A stretch of 7,344 nt of DNA from Prosthecochloris sp. (GCA_004028745.1 RAZP01000063.1:1-7344), one strand, 5' to 3'. Positions 1 through 6,576 are shown, counted from the stretch's first letter. The notes: a model not told the origin generated them from the letters alone. A program made the numbers and translations.

Positions 1-105
1 ACACACAGCTATTCTGTCGACACCGACCTTGCCGAAGCATACCATCAAGCATTCAATGATCCTGACTGTCTGAAGATGGTTCTCAACTGGAAAGCAAACT
101 CTTAG
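1..105 (+). CDS. bchC: 3' end of probable bchC (bacteriochlorophyllide a dehydrogenase), partial
   Basis: An open frame runs from the window edge to a TAG at 103-105 and encodes 34 residues, including AEAYHQAFNDPDCLKMVLNW. The motif pattern (A-Y-x-x-A-F-x-D-P-x-C-L-K-M-V-L-x-W) fits the C-terminus of zinc-type medium-chain alcohol dehydrogenases. In particular it fits BchC, which oxidises the 3-(1-hydroxyethyl) group of bacteriochlorophyllide a to the 3-acetyl group. The next gene, 53 bp downstream on the same strand, is bchX; bchC-bchX adjacency is familiar from phototrophs, so context supports the call. The catalytic domain lies outside the window, so identity rests on a short tail plus neighbourhood. 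A different medium-chain dehydrogenase is the main alternative. Confidence 0.68.
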   Translation, partial: THSYSVDTDLAEAYHQAFNDPDCLKMVLNWKANS

Positions 106-142
106 CCTCACGAACTGAGACACCTGAACGCCGGGGAAAAAT

Positions 143-148
143 TATAAT
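143..148 (+). promoter_or_regulatory. TATAAT box just before bchX, possible -10 element
   Basis: A perfect TATAAT lies 10 bases before the bchX ATG inside an AT-rich run. No good -35 is seen at 16-18 bp spacing. If used, transcription would start about 4 bases before the ATG, giving an almost leaderless message. It may instead be AT-rich, unstructured leader sequence in a bchC-bchX operon, helping initiation without a Shine-Dalgarno. Confidence 0.25.
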
Positions 149-158
149 TGTTACTTGC

Positions 159-1274
159 ATGACACCACGCACTATTGCCATATATGGAAAAGGAGGCATC
201 GGGAAAAGTTTTACGACAACCAATCTCAGTGCCACGTTCGCCCTCATGGGCAAAAGAGTGCTGCAGCTTGGCTGTGACCCGAAACACGACTCAACGACCT
301 CTCTTTTCGGGGGTCTATCACTGCCAACTGTTACCGAAGTCTTTGCCGAAAAAAATGCCCGCAACGAACAGGTACAGATCAGCGATATTGTCTTCAGGAG
401 AGATATACAGGGGTTTCCACAACCGATATATGGTGTTGAGCTTGGTGGCCCGCAGGTTGGCAGAGGATGCGGCGGCAGAGGCATCATTTCCGGTTTTGAT
501 GTTTTGGAAAAGCTGGGGCTGTTCTCGTGGAATCTTGATATCATTTTAATGGATTTTCTTGGTGATGTTGTTTGCGGCGGTTTTGCCACACCCCTTGCAC
601 GCTCATTGAGTGAAGAGGTTATCCTGCTTACAACCAACGACCGCCAGTCGATATTCACCGCAAACAATATCTGCCGGGCCAACAATTATTTTAAAACCGT
701 CGGCGGTCAGTCGAAACTGCTCGGTCTCATTATCAACCGGGACGACGGCAGCGGTATTGCTGAAAAATACGCGGCGGCAGCCGGCATCAACATTTTGATG
801 AAGCTGCCTTACAATCCGGCGGCAAGAGACAGAGACGACAGCTTTGGCTTTGCCGTCAAACTGCCAGAAATCGGAGAAAAGTTCCGTAAACTCGCAACAG
901 ATATTCTTGACAGGAAAATCAATCCCTGTGAGGCAGCAGGGCTTGATTTTCATACATTTGTCCGCCTTTTCGGAGAAGTAAGCAAGGCACATCCTAAGCC
1001 TGCATCCGATGACGAGCTGACAGGGCAAAAGGCAAAAACCGCTGATAGCTCGTCTGAAAACACATCAAACGGCTCCTCGTCGCCGGACAGCATCAGACTG
1101 CTTGCCTGCATAGACGAACTGCCTCATTCCGAGCAGGAAATCTACCGTATGATCGAGGTTGACAAAAAAAGCGCTTCGGAAGCCGCAGCACTCAAAGGAA
1201 TCAGCGAATCAGAGGCTCAGACCATTCTTTCCAGTGCCAGAACCCACCTCAGAAAACTGTTCTTTTCCACCTGA
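159..1274 (+). CDS. bchX: BchX, iron protein (ATPase) subunit of chlorophyllide a oxidoreductase, with C-terminal sigma-r4-like extension
   Basis: This protein of 371 residues is the electron-donating ATPase component of chlorophyllide a oxidoreductase (COR). COR reduces the C7=C8 bond of chlorophyllide a with the catalytic BchY-BchZ pair, which is not encoded here. It is a NifH-like cytoplasmic homodimer. Visible signatures are the P-loop GKGGIGKS (10-17), GCDPKHDS (38-45), and Cys104 in ELGGPQVGRGCGGRGI and Cys139 in DFLGDVVCGGF, the expected ligands of the bridging [4Fe-4S] cluster. ELGGPxVGRGCGGRGI and NDRQSIFTANNIC mark BchX rather than BchL or NifH. The long N-terminal tail of purple-bacterial BchX is absent. 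ATG 159 is the first usable start in frame; no Shine-Dalgarno is close. The core ends near residue 275; a Ser-rich linker (about 280-310) then leads to a helix-turn-helix-like domain (312-369). The gene is probably cotranscribed with the upstream bchC. Confidence 0.95.
   Translation: MTPRTIAIYGKGGIGKSFTTTNLSATFALMGKRVLQLGCDPKHDSTTSLFGGLSLPTVTEVFAEKNARNEQVQISDIVFRRDIQGFPQPIYGVELGGPQVGRGCGGRGIISGFDVLEKLGLFSWNLDIILMDFLGDVVCGGFATPLARSLSEEVILLTTNDRQSIFTANNICRANNYFKTVGGQSKLLGLIINRDDGSGIAEKYAAAAGINILMKLPYNPAARDRDDSFGFAVKLPEIGEKFRKLATDILDRKINPCEAAGLDFHTFVRLFGEVSKAHPKPASDDELTGQKAKTADSSSENTSNGSSSPDSIRLLACIDELPHSEQEIYRMIEVDKKSASEAAALKGISESEAQTILSSARTHLRKLFFST
1092..1265 (+). other. Sigma-70 region 4-like helix-turn-helix domain fused to the BchX C-terminus
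   Basis: BchX residues 312-369 follow the consensus of sigma-70 region 4 (ECF type). An LxxIDELPxxEQEIYRM segment resembles the usual LxxLPxxxREVFxL helix, SASEAAALKGIS resembles SxxEIAxxLGIS, and SESEAQTILSSARTHLRKLF resembles the recognition helix ending in RAxxxLRxxL. The putative recognition helix lacks the basic residues common in real sigma factors (for example TVKSRLSRA), so DNA binding may be weak or lost. A Ser/Asn/Asp-rich flexible linker separates it from the iron-protein core. The resemblance is seen by eye; common ancestry and any function are inference. Confidence 0.6.
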
Positions 1275-1280
1275 GTAGAG

Positions 1281-1307
1281 ACAAGTGGTAAAAAACAAGT
1301 GACGAGT
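1281..1307 (+). repeat. Degenerate short direct repeat in convergent spacer
   Basis: ACAAGTG occurs at 1281-1287 and again at 1295-1301, separated by GTAAAAA and followed by ACGAGT. The low-complexity pattern of AAGTG/GAGT units lies just after the bchX stop and looks like decayed intergenic repeat sequence. No coding potential is seen in 1275-1369. Confidence 0.35.
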
Positions 1308-1322
1308 CTCACACGTACTCGT
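1290..1322 (-). terminator. Weak candidate terminator downstream of typA
   Basis: On the minus strand ACGAGT (1322-1317) can pair with ACTCGT (1307-1302) around a 9-nt loop, giving a 6-bp stem. A T6 run (1295-1290) follows after about six bases. The stem is short and the T-run is not immediately adjacent, so this is a marginal intrinsic terminator for typA. On the plus strand no T-run follows, so it would not serve bchX. Confidence 0.3.
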
Positions 1323-1369
1323 AATCAAGGGCACCTCGATTTAGTGCTTAACGGAAAACAATTCAACAA

Positions 1370-3196
1370 CTACCCTTTGGCTTTTTTTGCTGATTTAGCC
1401 CGCTGGTTGGAATTCAGAATCCTTTTTCTGATTCTGATGTTTTCCGGAGTCACCTCAACCAGCTCATCATCATTAATAAATTCGAGAGCCTGTTCAAGCG
1501 TCAGCTTTTTCGGGGGTGTAAGACGAACCGCATCGTCTGCACCGGAAGCTCTCATGTTGGTAAGCTTTTTAGTTTTACAAGTGTTCAGCGTGATATCGAA
1601 TTCTCTCGTCGATTCACCGACAACCATGCCTTCATACACTCTGGTATTCGGTCCGATAAAAAAAACACCACGATCTTCTAATCCCGCAATAGCATAAGCA
1701 ACCGACATTCCGTTTTCTCCGCTTACCAGTGTCCCTGTCTCTCTTGACGGCAACCTCCCCCTGAAAGGCTGATAGTCATGAAATACATGAGACAGGATAC
1801 CCTCACCCTTTGTGTCGGTTGTAAACTCCTGGCTGTACCCTATCAATCCTCTGGTGGGAATTTCAAACTCAAGCCTGACCATCCCTCCTCTCAGGGTTTC
1901 CATATGCTTCACTTCCGCTTTACGGCGGCCCATCTTTTCCATGACGACACCGTTGTATTCATCCGGAACATCAATAGTAACATGCTCTACCGGTTCAAGC
2001 AGGGTACCGTCCTCAGCAGTGCGGGTAATCACTTGAGGGCGCGAAATAGCCAGCTCAAACCCTTCACGGCGCATATTCTCGATCAGGACGGAAAGATGAA
2101 GCTCACCTCGTCCTGAAACACGGAATGTATCTGCATTTTCGGTCTCCTCAACCCGAAGGGCCACATTGGTCATAACCTCTTTCATAAGCCTCTCCCGGAT
2201 TTTGCGGCTTGTCACCTCCTTACCCTCCTGGCCGGCGAAGGGTGAGTCATTCACTGAAAACAGCATCGAGAGGGTTGGTTTGCTGATCTCGAATGATTCG
2301 AGCGCTTCAGGTCTCTCATTCGAAGCAAGTGTTTGCCCAACATTGACACCGGAAATACCTGAAACAGCGACAATGTCACCTGAACCAGCCTCTTGAACCT
2401 CGATGCGCTGTGTCATGTTGAACGTAAAAAGTTTGGCGACATTGCCTTTTCCAAAAGTCCCCTCATCCGTTACAACTGCAAGAGTATCCCCCTTATGAAC
2501 CCGGCCCCTCTGAACCTTCCCAACAGCTATCTTGCCCAGATAATCGCTGTAGTCAAGCGTTGTCACAAGCATCTGGAAACCATCCTCGTCATTGCTTTCC
2601 GGAGGAGGGATCTCCTTGACGATCATATCGAGAAGCAGACTCATATCACCATCCCCATCCGTCATGTTCAATTTTGCAATACCAAATTTTGCCGAAGTAA
2701 AGAGATAAGGAAATTCCAGTTGATCCTCATCCGCACCAAGTGCGATAAAAAGGTCAAGCACCTGGTCATGCACTTTGTCAGGGTCAGCCTGCGGACGGTC
2801 GATCTTGTTGATAACGACAACCGGCTTGAGTTTCAGCTCAAGCGCTTTACGAAGCACGAATTTCGTCTGAGGCATCGGTCCTTCGAACGCATCGACAAGC
2901 AGCAGCACTCCGTCGACCATTTTCAGTATGCGTTCGACCTCCCCTCCAAAATCGGCATGACCGGGGGTATCGACTATATTGATTTTACAGCCATTATAAA
3001 CCGTTGCAGCATTTTTGGACAAAATGGTAATGCCGCGCTCCCTTTCCTGGGGATTGGAGTCAAGCACACGGACATCAACCTGCTGATTTTCTCTGAAAAC
3101 ACCGGTATGGCGAAAAATGGCATCTACGAGCGTTGTCTTTCCATGATCGACGTGCGCGATTATGGCGATATTTCGAATATTCTGTTTCATGCTCAT
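1370..3196 (-). CDS. typA: TypA/BipA, ribosome-associated translational GTPase
   Basis: The product has 608 residues, the usual length for TypA/BipA. This EF-G-like cytoplasmic GTPase binds the ribosome and assists 50S assembly and translation under stress or cold. All G motifs are present: AHVDHGKT (14-21), RERGITI (52-58), DTPGHADFGGEVER (76-89), NKID (130-133) and SAK (168-170). Beyond the GTPase and beta-barrel domains come EF-G domain III and V-like regions and the BipA-specific C-terminal domain ending ELVEVTPENIRIRKRIL plus a basic tail. DFGGEVER and the C-terminus separate it from LepA and EF-G. Two starts are possible, ATG 3196 and ATG 3190 (Met3); neither has a Shine-Dalgarno, and they differ by two residues. 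It is convergent with bchX and divergent from the hemX-like gene, so it is probably monocistronic. Confidence 0.97.
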   Translation of the reverse strand: MSMKQNIRNIAIIAHVDHGKTTLVDAIFRHTGVFRENQQVDVRVLDSNPQERERGITILSKNAATVYNGCKINIVDTPGHADFGGEVERILKMVDGVLLLVDAFEGPMPQTKFVLRKALELKLKPVVVINKIDRPQADPDKVHDQVLDLFIALGADEDQLEFPYLFTSAKFGIAKLNMTDGDGDMSLLLDMIVKEIPPPESNDEDGFQMLVTTLDYSDYLGKIAVGKVQRGRVHKGDTLAVVTDEGTFGKGNVAKLFTFNMTQRIEVQEAGSGDIVAVSGISGVNVGQTLASNERPEALESFEISKPTLSMLFSVNDSPFAGQEGKEVTSRKIRERLMKEVMTNVALRVEETENADTFRVSGRGELHLSVLIENMRREGFELAISRPQVITRTAEDGTLLEPVEHVTIDVPDEYNGVVMEKMGRRKAEVKHMETLRGGMVRLEFEIPTRGLIGYSQEFTTDTKGEGILSHVFHDYQPFRGRLPSRETGTLVSGENGMSVAYAIAGLEDRGVFFIGPNTRVYEGMVVGESTREFDITLNTCKTKKLTNMRASGADDAVRLTPPKKLTLEQALEFINDDELVEVTPENIRIRKRILNSNQRAKSAKKAKG

Positions 3197-3213
3197 CTTT
3201 TTCGAGGCAAATA

Positions 3214-3219
3214 ATTATA
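3214..3219 (-). promoter_or_regulatory. TATAAT box upstream of typA, possible -10 element
   Basis: On the minus strand a perfect TATAAT (3219-3214) ends 17 bases before the ATG at 3196. The only -35-like sequence (TTCGCC, 3240-3235) is weak and gives a 15-bp spacer. The implied leader is about 10 bases. It could simply be AT-rich leader. Confidence 0.3.
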
Positions 3220-3252
3220 TTTCATTCCGATCCGGGCGAATATACACTTTTT

Positions 3253-3282
3253 TTCATGACTCCGAGCATGATCTTTTATAAC
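3253..3282 (+). promoter_or_regulatory. Candidate promoter for the hemX/ccsA-like gene
   Basis: TATAAC (3277-3282) matches the -10 consensus at five of six positions. TTCATG (3253-3258), 18 bp upstream, matches the -35 at only three of six. The implied start near 3289 leaves a leader of about 65 bases to the ATG at 3355. The same AT core read on the minus strand gives TATAAA (3280-3275), so orientation is ambiguous. Confidence 0.3.
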
Positions 3283-3333
3283 ACTGTTCCCTTAATCCGC
3301 GAAAAGAAACACTTCTTTCAATGAAAATCTTTA

Positions 3334-3351
3334 GGGTACCTTTTAATACCC
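3334..3351 (+). promoter_or_regulatory. Small inverted repeat directly before the hemX/ccsA-like start
   Basis: GGGTA (3334-3338) and TACCC (3347-3351) form a 5-bp stem with an 8-base loop ending three bases before the ATG at 3355. It could shape translation initiation or be an operator half-site pair. With only five pairs, chance is a fair explanation. Confidence 0.2.
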
Positions 3352-3354
3352 CAA

Positions 3355-4209
3355 ATGACACCTATGGATAACGCAATTCTGAACAACACTCTACTCATCA
3401 TACTGACCTATGCAGTATCGTTACTGTATATCATATCGCTGGGCCTTTACGGGGCCGACTTCTTCAAGGGAAACGCTGTTGCCAAAACATACAAACAGCC
3501 GGCTCTCATCGTAACCATTGTCACTCATGTCGCCTATATCGGCTTTCTTACGGCGCCAGAAGGTTACAGAATCAGCTATTCCAGCTCCATGCTCATGAGC
3601 ATGGTTGCCCTGACACTTGCCGTCATCTATATGTTCATCGAGTTCTCAACCAAAACCGACAAAACCGGCTTTTTTATCCTTTCATTTTCTGCAGGCGCCG
3701 AAATTCTCTCGTCAATTCTCCTCCTCACATCTTCAGGAAACGGGCCTGCATTCAGCGGACTGGGTATAGGCATCCACCTTCTTGCAGCCATATTCAGCTT
3801 CAGCGCCATCGCCATAGCAGGCCTTTACAGTTTTCTCTACCTTTTGCTGTTCCGCCAGATAAAAAACAACAAATTCGGTTTTCTTTTTGAGAACCTGCCC
3901 AACCTCGAGGTTCTTGAACAGCTTATCAAGCACGCCGTTGCATTTGGCTTCCTGTTTCTCTCCATAACTCTCTCGGCAGGTGTCATCGGCTCGATTCAGA
4001 CTTCAGAGGTTGTAAACCTTTTTGAAACAAGGCTCATCGCGCTGGTTGTCATTTGGCTGTTTTACGGTGCCAGCCTGTTCATTAAAAAACTCTTCGGATG
4101 GGATACGATACACATGGCCTACCTGCTCATAGGTTTCTTTGTTCTTGTCACCATACTCATCATGCTGATGGGCATTTTTTCGCCAACTTTTCACAGCATA
4201 AGCTTTTAG
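3355..4209 (+). CDS. HemX/CcsA-family membrane protein (cytochrome c assembly family), upstream of hemA
   Basis: This very hydrophobic protein of 284 residues has about eight predicted membrane helices (roughly 11-33, 49-67, 79-97, 105-126, 135-166, 192-214, 224-246, 253-276). The family pattern is visible in H141 with IHLLAAIFSFSAIAIAGLYS (140-159), LPNLEVLEQL followed by GFLFLSITLSAGVIG (198-212), and the W234-Y237 helix. This is the layout of the cytochrome c assembly (CcsA/HemX) family. Histidines inside or at the edges of helices (H58, H141, H193, H253) could ligate haem. The Trp-rich WWD signature of true CcsA/CcmC/CcmF is absent. In Bacillus a HemX of this family is encoded beside hemA and influences glutamyl-tRNA reductase level, and the placement here 117 bp before hemA is comparable. 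A role in haem-dependent control or haem handling is inferred. Met4 (3364) is an alternative start. Confidence 0.8.
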   Translation: MTPMDNAILNNTLLIILTYAVSLLYIISLGLYGADFFKGNAVAKTYKQPALIVTIVTHVAYIGFLTAPEGYRISYSSSMLMSMVALTLAVIYMFIEFSTKTDKTGFFILSFSAGAEILSSILLLTSSGNGPAFSGLGIGIHLLAAIFSFSAIAIAGLYSFLYLLLFRQIKNNKFGFLFENLPNLEVLEQLIKHAVAFGFLFLSITLSAGVIGSIQTSEVVNLFETRLIALVVIWLFYGASLFIKKLFGWDTIHMAYLLIGFFVLVTILIMLMGIFSPTFHSISF

Positions 4210-4216
4210 TCGGGAG

Positions 4217-4254
4217 TTTGAGATTTGATATTTTTGGGGCTTTGAGGTATATTT
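4217..4254 (+). repeat. Imperfect direct repeat overlapping the hemA promoter
   Basis: TTTGAG-N5-ATATTT (4217-4233) is followed by TTTGAG-N2-ATATTT (4241-4254). The two copies start 24 bp apart and cover the -35 and -10 boxes. They may be regulator half-sites or a small local duplication; the sequence alone does not say. Confidence 0.3.
4225..4253 (+). promoter_or_regulatory. Probable sigma-70-type promoter of hemACD
   Basis: TTGATA (4225-4230) and TATATT (4248-4253) each match consensus at five of six positions and are separated by exactly 17 bp, the best promoter pairing in the window. The predicted start near 4260 gives a leader of about 67 bases to the hemA ATG. It lies just after the stop of the hemX-like gene, so the hem genes can be transcribed independently of it. 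Imperfect direct repeats overlap both boxes. Confidence 0.55.
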
Positions 4255-4326
4255 CACTCCATTGACTTTTAACAGTGACCGGCAGTTTCACATCGCTTTC
4301 AGGCAAGCCACTAAACAATTCACATC

Positions 4327-5607
4327 ATGAACATTATTTCAGTTGGTGTAAATCATAAAACTGCACCTATTGAAATCCGCGAAAGAGTCTCTTTTTCAGA
4401 AGTTCAAGCAAAAGAATTCCTGACAAACCTGATCGATGACGGCATAGCACAGGAAGCCATGGTGCTTTCGACCTGCAATAGAACGGAGCTGTATGTCGTT
4501 CCCGGAATGTCGGAAGTCGACGGAAGGTACCTGAAAGAATACCTCATCGCTTACAGGGAAGCTCAAGGCGAGGTTCGCCCGGAACATTTCTTCAACCGTT
4601 TTTACTGCAACACAGCAAGGCATCTCTTTGAGGTAGCAAGTGCCATCGACTCACTGATCCTTGGAGAAGGTCAGATCCTTGGGCAGGTCAAAGATGGTTA
4701 CAGAATAGCCGTCGAAGTTCAGTCAGCAGGCATCCTTCTGACCCGCCTCTGTCACACGGCTTTCAGCGTGGCAAAGAAAGTCAAGACCAAAACAAAGATC
4801 ATGGAAGGCGCAGTTTCCGTAAGCTACGCCGCCGTCGAACTTGCCCAGAAAATTTTCTCCAACCTTTCCATGAAGAAGATTCTTCTGGTTGGGGCTGGAG
4901 AAACAGGTGAGCTTGCCGCAAAACACATGTTCCAGAAAAATGCACGGAACATAGTCATCACAAACAGGACTCTTGCAAAAGCCGAAGCCCTTGCCGAAGA
5001 GCTGGGTACCAATCAGGTTCTTCCCTTCGAATCGTACAAGGAGCACCTTCATGAATTCGATATTATTATAACTGCCGTAAGCACAAAAGACTATGTACTT
5101 ACCGAGCCGGAGCTGCAGCAAAGCATGCAGAAAAGAAGGCTCAAACCGGTAATTATTCTCGATCTTGGTCTGCCCCGCAATGTCGATCCCGAAATCGGCA
5201 AACTCAAGAACATGTTCCTCAAGGACATCGATGCCCTCAAGCACATCATCGACAAAAACTTGGAGATGAGAAGAGCCGAACTTCCGAAAGTTCAGAAAAT
5301 TATCGATGAGGAACTTGTCGGGTTTGGCCAGTGGATCAATACCCTGAAAGTTCGTCCCACCATTGTAGACTTGCAGTCAAAGTTCCTTGAAATCAAGGAA
5401 AAAGAACTCGAACGGTTCCGTTACAAAGTCAATGACGAAGAGCTAAAGAGAATGGAACGCTTGACTGACAGGATCCTCAAAAAGATCCTGCACCATCCGA
5501 TCAAAATGCTCAAGGCACCGGTTGACACCGCCGACACCATACCAAGCAGGGTTAACCTTGTAAGGAATATTTTTGATCTTGAAGAACAAAATCAACGAAC
5601 AAAGTAA
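4327..5607 (+). CDS. hemA: Glutamyl-tRNA reductase (HemA)
   Basis: HemA catalyses the NADPH-dependent reduction of glutamyl-tRNA(Glu) to glutamate-1-semialdehyde, the first committed and usually regulated step of C5-pathway tetrapyrrole synthesis. The product has 426 residues, as expected for the family. The catalytic domain begins with VGVNHKTAPIEIRER (6-20) and carries the nucleophile Cys50 in STCNRTE (48-54), His99 in TARHLFEVASAIDSL, and LGEGQILGQVK (112-122). The NADPH Rossmann motif GAGETGEL is at 189-196. DLGLPRNVDPE follows, then a long helical C-terminal dimerisation segment ending in NLVRNIFDLEE. The ATG is chosen because the family N-terminus starts there; no Shine-Dalgarno precedes it. 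It is the first gene of hemACD. Such enzymes are commonly feedback-controlled by haem, but nothing in this sequence demonstrates that here. Confidence 0.98.
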   Translation: MNIISVGVNHKTAPIEIRERVSFSEVQAKEFLTNLIDDGIAQEAMVLSTCNRTELYVVPGMSEVDGRYLKEYLIAYREAQGEVRPEHFFNRFYCNTARHLFEVASAIDSLILGEGQILGQVKDGYRIAVEVQSAGILLTRLCHTAFSVAKKVKTKTKIMEGAVSVSYAAVELAQKIFSNLSMKKILLVGAGETGELAAKHMFQKNARNIVITNRTLAKAEALAEELGTNQVLPFESYKEHLHEFDIIITAVSTKDYVLTEPELQQSMQKRRLKPVIILDLGLPRNVDPEIGKLKNMFLKDIDALKHIIDKNLEMRRAELPKVQKIIDEELVGFGQWINTLKVRPTIVDLQSKFLEIKEKELERFRYKVNDEELKRMERLTDRILKKILHHPIKMLKAPVDTADTIPSRVNLVRNIFDLEEQNQRTK

Positions 5608-5634
5608 CCAGTTAAACGCTAATCAGTAACCGCA

Positions 5635-6576
5635 TTGAAAAAAAAATTAATTATCGGTACCAGATCCAGCCCCCTTGCCTTGTGGCAGGCAGAATTCACT
5701 AAATCCGAACTCTCGAAACATTATCCGGAACTCGACATAGAGCTCAAACTGGTTAAGACAACTGGCGATGTGCTGCTCGACTCCCCCCTTTCCAAGATCG
5801 GAGACATGGGTCTTTTCACAAAGGACATTGAGAAACACCTTATCACAAAAGAGATTGATCTTGCCGTCCACAGCTTGAAGGACGTTCCGACCGAAACACC
5901 GGCAGGGCTTATCCTTTCTGCTTTCACAGAAAGAGAAGACACCAGGGACGTTATTATCTCAAAAAACGGTGAAACTCTGAAAACACTCGGACAGGACGCC
6001 AAAATAGCAACCAGCAGCCTGCGGAGAACATCCCAGCTTCTCAGCATGCGACCTGATTTCCAGATCGGAGACATCAGGGGCAACCTTAACACCCGGTTCA
6101 AGAAATTTGATGAAGGCTGCTTCGACGCCATGCTGCTGGCTTACGCCGGTGTTCACCGACTTAATTTTGGTGACCGCATTTCTGAAATACTGCCTCACGA
6201 AACCATGCTCCCCGCCGTTGGTCAGGGTGCACTGGGTATCGAGACACGCATTGATGACGACCAGACAAGAGAAATTGTCAAAGTCATGAACAACCAGAAC
6301 ACGGAGTTCTGCACCAAGGCGGAAAGGGCACTGCTCCGCCACCTGCAGGGAGGCTGCCAAATTCCTATCGGTTCCTACGCAAGCTTGAAAAACAACACAC
6401 TGCATCTTCTTGCTTATGTCGGTTCTGTCAATGGCAAACGTGCCATCCGGAATGAAATCACCATGGAAAACTGCACTGCACCAGAACAGGCAGAGCAGGC
6501 AGGCATCGACCTGGCTGAAGAATTGCTCAAACTCGGAGCCAACGAGATCCTTGCCGAAATCAGAAAAACCTGCTGA
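5635..6576 (+). CDS. hemC: Porphobilinogen deaminase / hydroxymethylbilane synthase (HemC), TTG start
   Basis: HemC condenses four porphobilinogen molecules into the linear tetrapyrrole hydroxymethylbilane, using a covalently bound dipyrromethane cofactor. The product has 313 residues, full length for the family. Motifs seen are GTRSSPLALWQAE (8-20), TTGD (42-45), LAVHSLKDVPT (76-86) with catalytic Asp83, TSSLRR (126-131) with the substrate-binding arginines, DIRGNLNTR, LPAVGQGALGIE, and LRHLQGGCQIPIGSY with cofactor-attachment Cys241. The start must be TTG at 5635. An in-frame stop lies at 5620-5622 with no ATG or GTG between, and the next ATG in frame is codon 58, inside the core fold. The gene follows hemA by 27 bp, and its stop overlaps the hemD start. 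No Shine-Dalgarno is seen. Confidence 0.97.
   Translation: MKKKLIIGTRSSPLALWQAEFTKSELSKHYPELDIELKLVKTTGDVLLDSPLSKIGDMGLFTKDIEKHLITKEIDLAVHSLKDVPTETPAGLILSAFTEREDTRDVIISKNGETLKTLGQDAKIATSSLRRTSQLLSMRPDFQIGDIRGNLNTRFKKFDEGCFDAMLLAYAGVHRLNFGDRISEILPHETMLPAVGQGALGIETRIDDDQTREIVKVMNNQNTEFCTKAERALLRHLQGGCQIPIGSYASLKNNTLHLLAYVGSVNGKRAIRNEITMENCTAPEQAEQAGIDLAEELLKLGANEILAEIRKTC

Noticed and set aside
83..685. Open frame (200 codons) on the minus strand across the start of bchX
   Set aside because: It spans the bchC-bchX junction antisense to conserved BchX motifs. The translation is Ser/Pro-rich shadow sequence with no recognisable domain.
159..1274. Calling this gene bchL or nifH instead of bchX
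   Set aside because: The sequence around the first cluster cysteine (ELGGPQVGRGCGGRGI) and NDRQSIFTANNIC are BchX-type. BchL would show a TGCGGYV-type context, and NifH its own AGVGCAGRG-type context.
1329..1349. GGGCAC...GTGCTT hairpin in the convergent spacer
   Set aside because: The six pairs include two G-U wobbles, and no T-run follows on either strand, so it is not a credible terminator.
2393..3214. Long open frame (273 codons) on the plus strand, antisense to the typA N-terminal half
   Set aside because: typA is unambiguous on the other strand with all GTPase motifs. Long antisense frames are common opposite conserved translational GTPases because of codon bias, and this one shows no domain or low-complexity logic of its own.
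3133..3324. Small plus-strand open frame spanning the typA start and the divergent spacer
   Set aside because: Most of it is antisense to typA. The remainder covers AT-rich promoter sequence, with no ribosome binding site or known motif.
4262..4267. TTGACT as an alternative -35 for hemA
   Set aside because: At 16-18 bp spacing the -10 region reads like GTTTCA and does not resemble TATAAT. The upstream TTGATA-TATATT pair is much better.
4723..5244. Open frame (173 codons) on the minus strand inside hemA
   Set aside because: It is fully antisense to the conserved Rossmann region of hemA, with no independent start signal or family resemblance.
5959..6405. Open frame (148 codons) on the minus strand inside hemC
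   Set aside because: It is antisense to conserved HemC motifs and is best explained as a shadow of codon bias.
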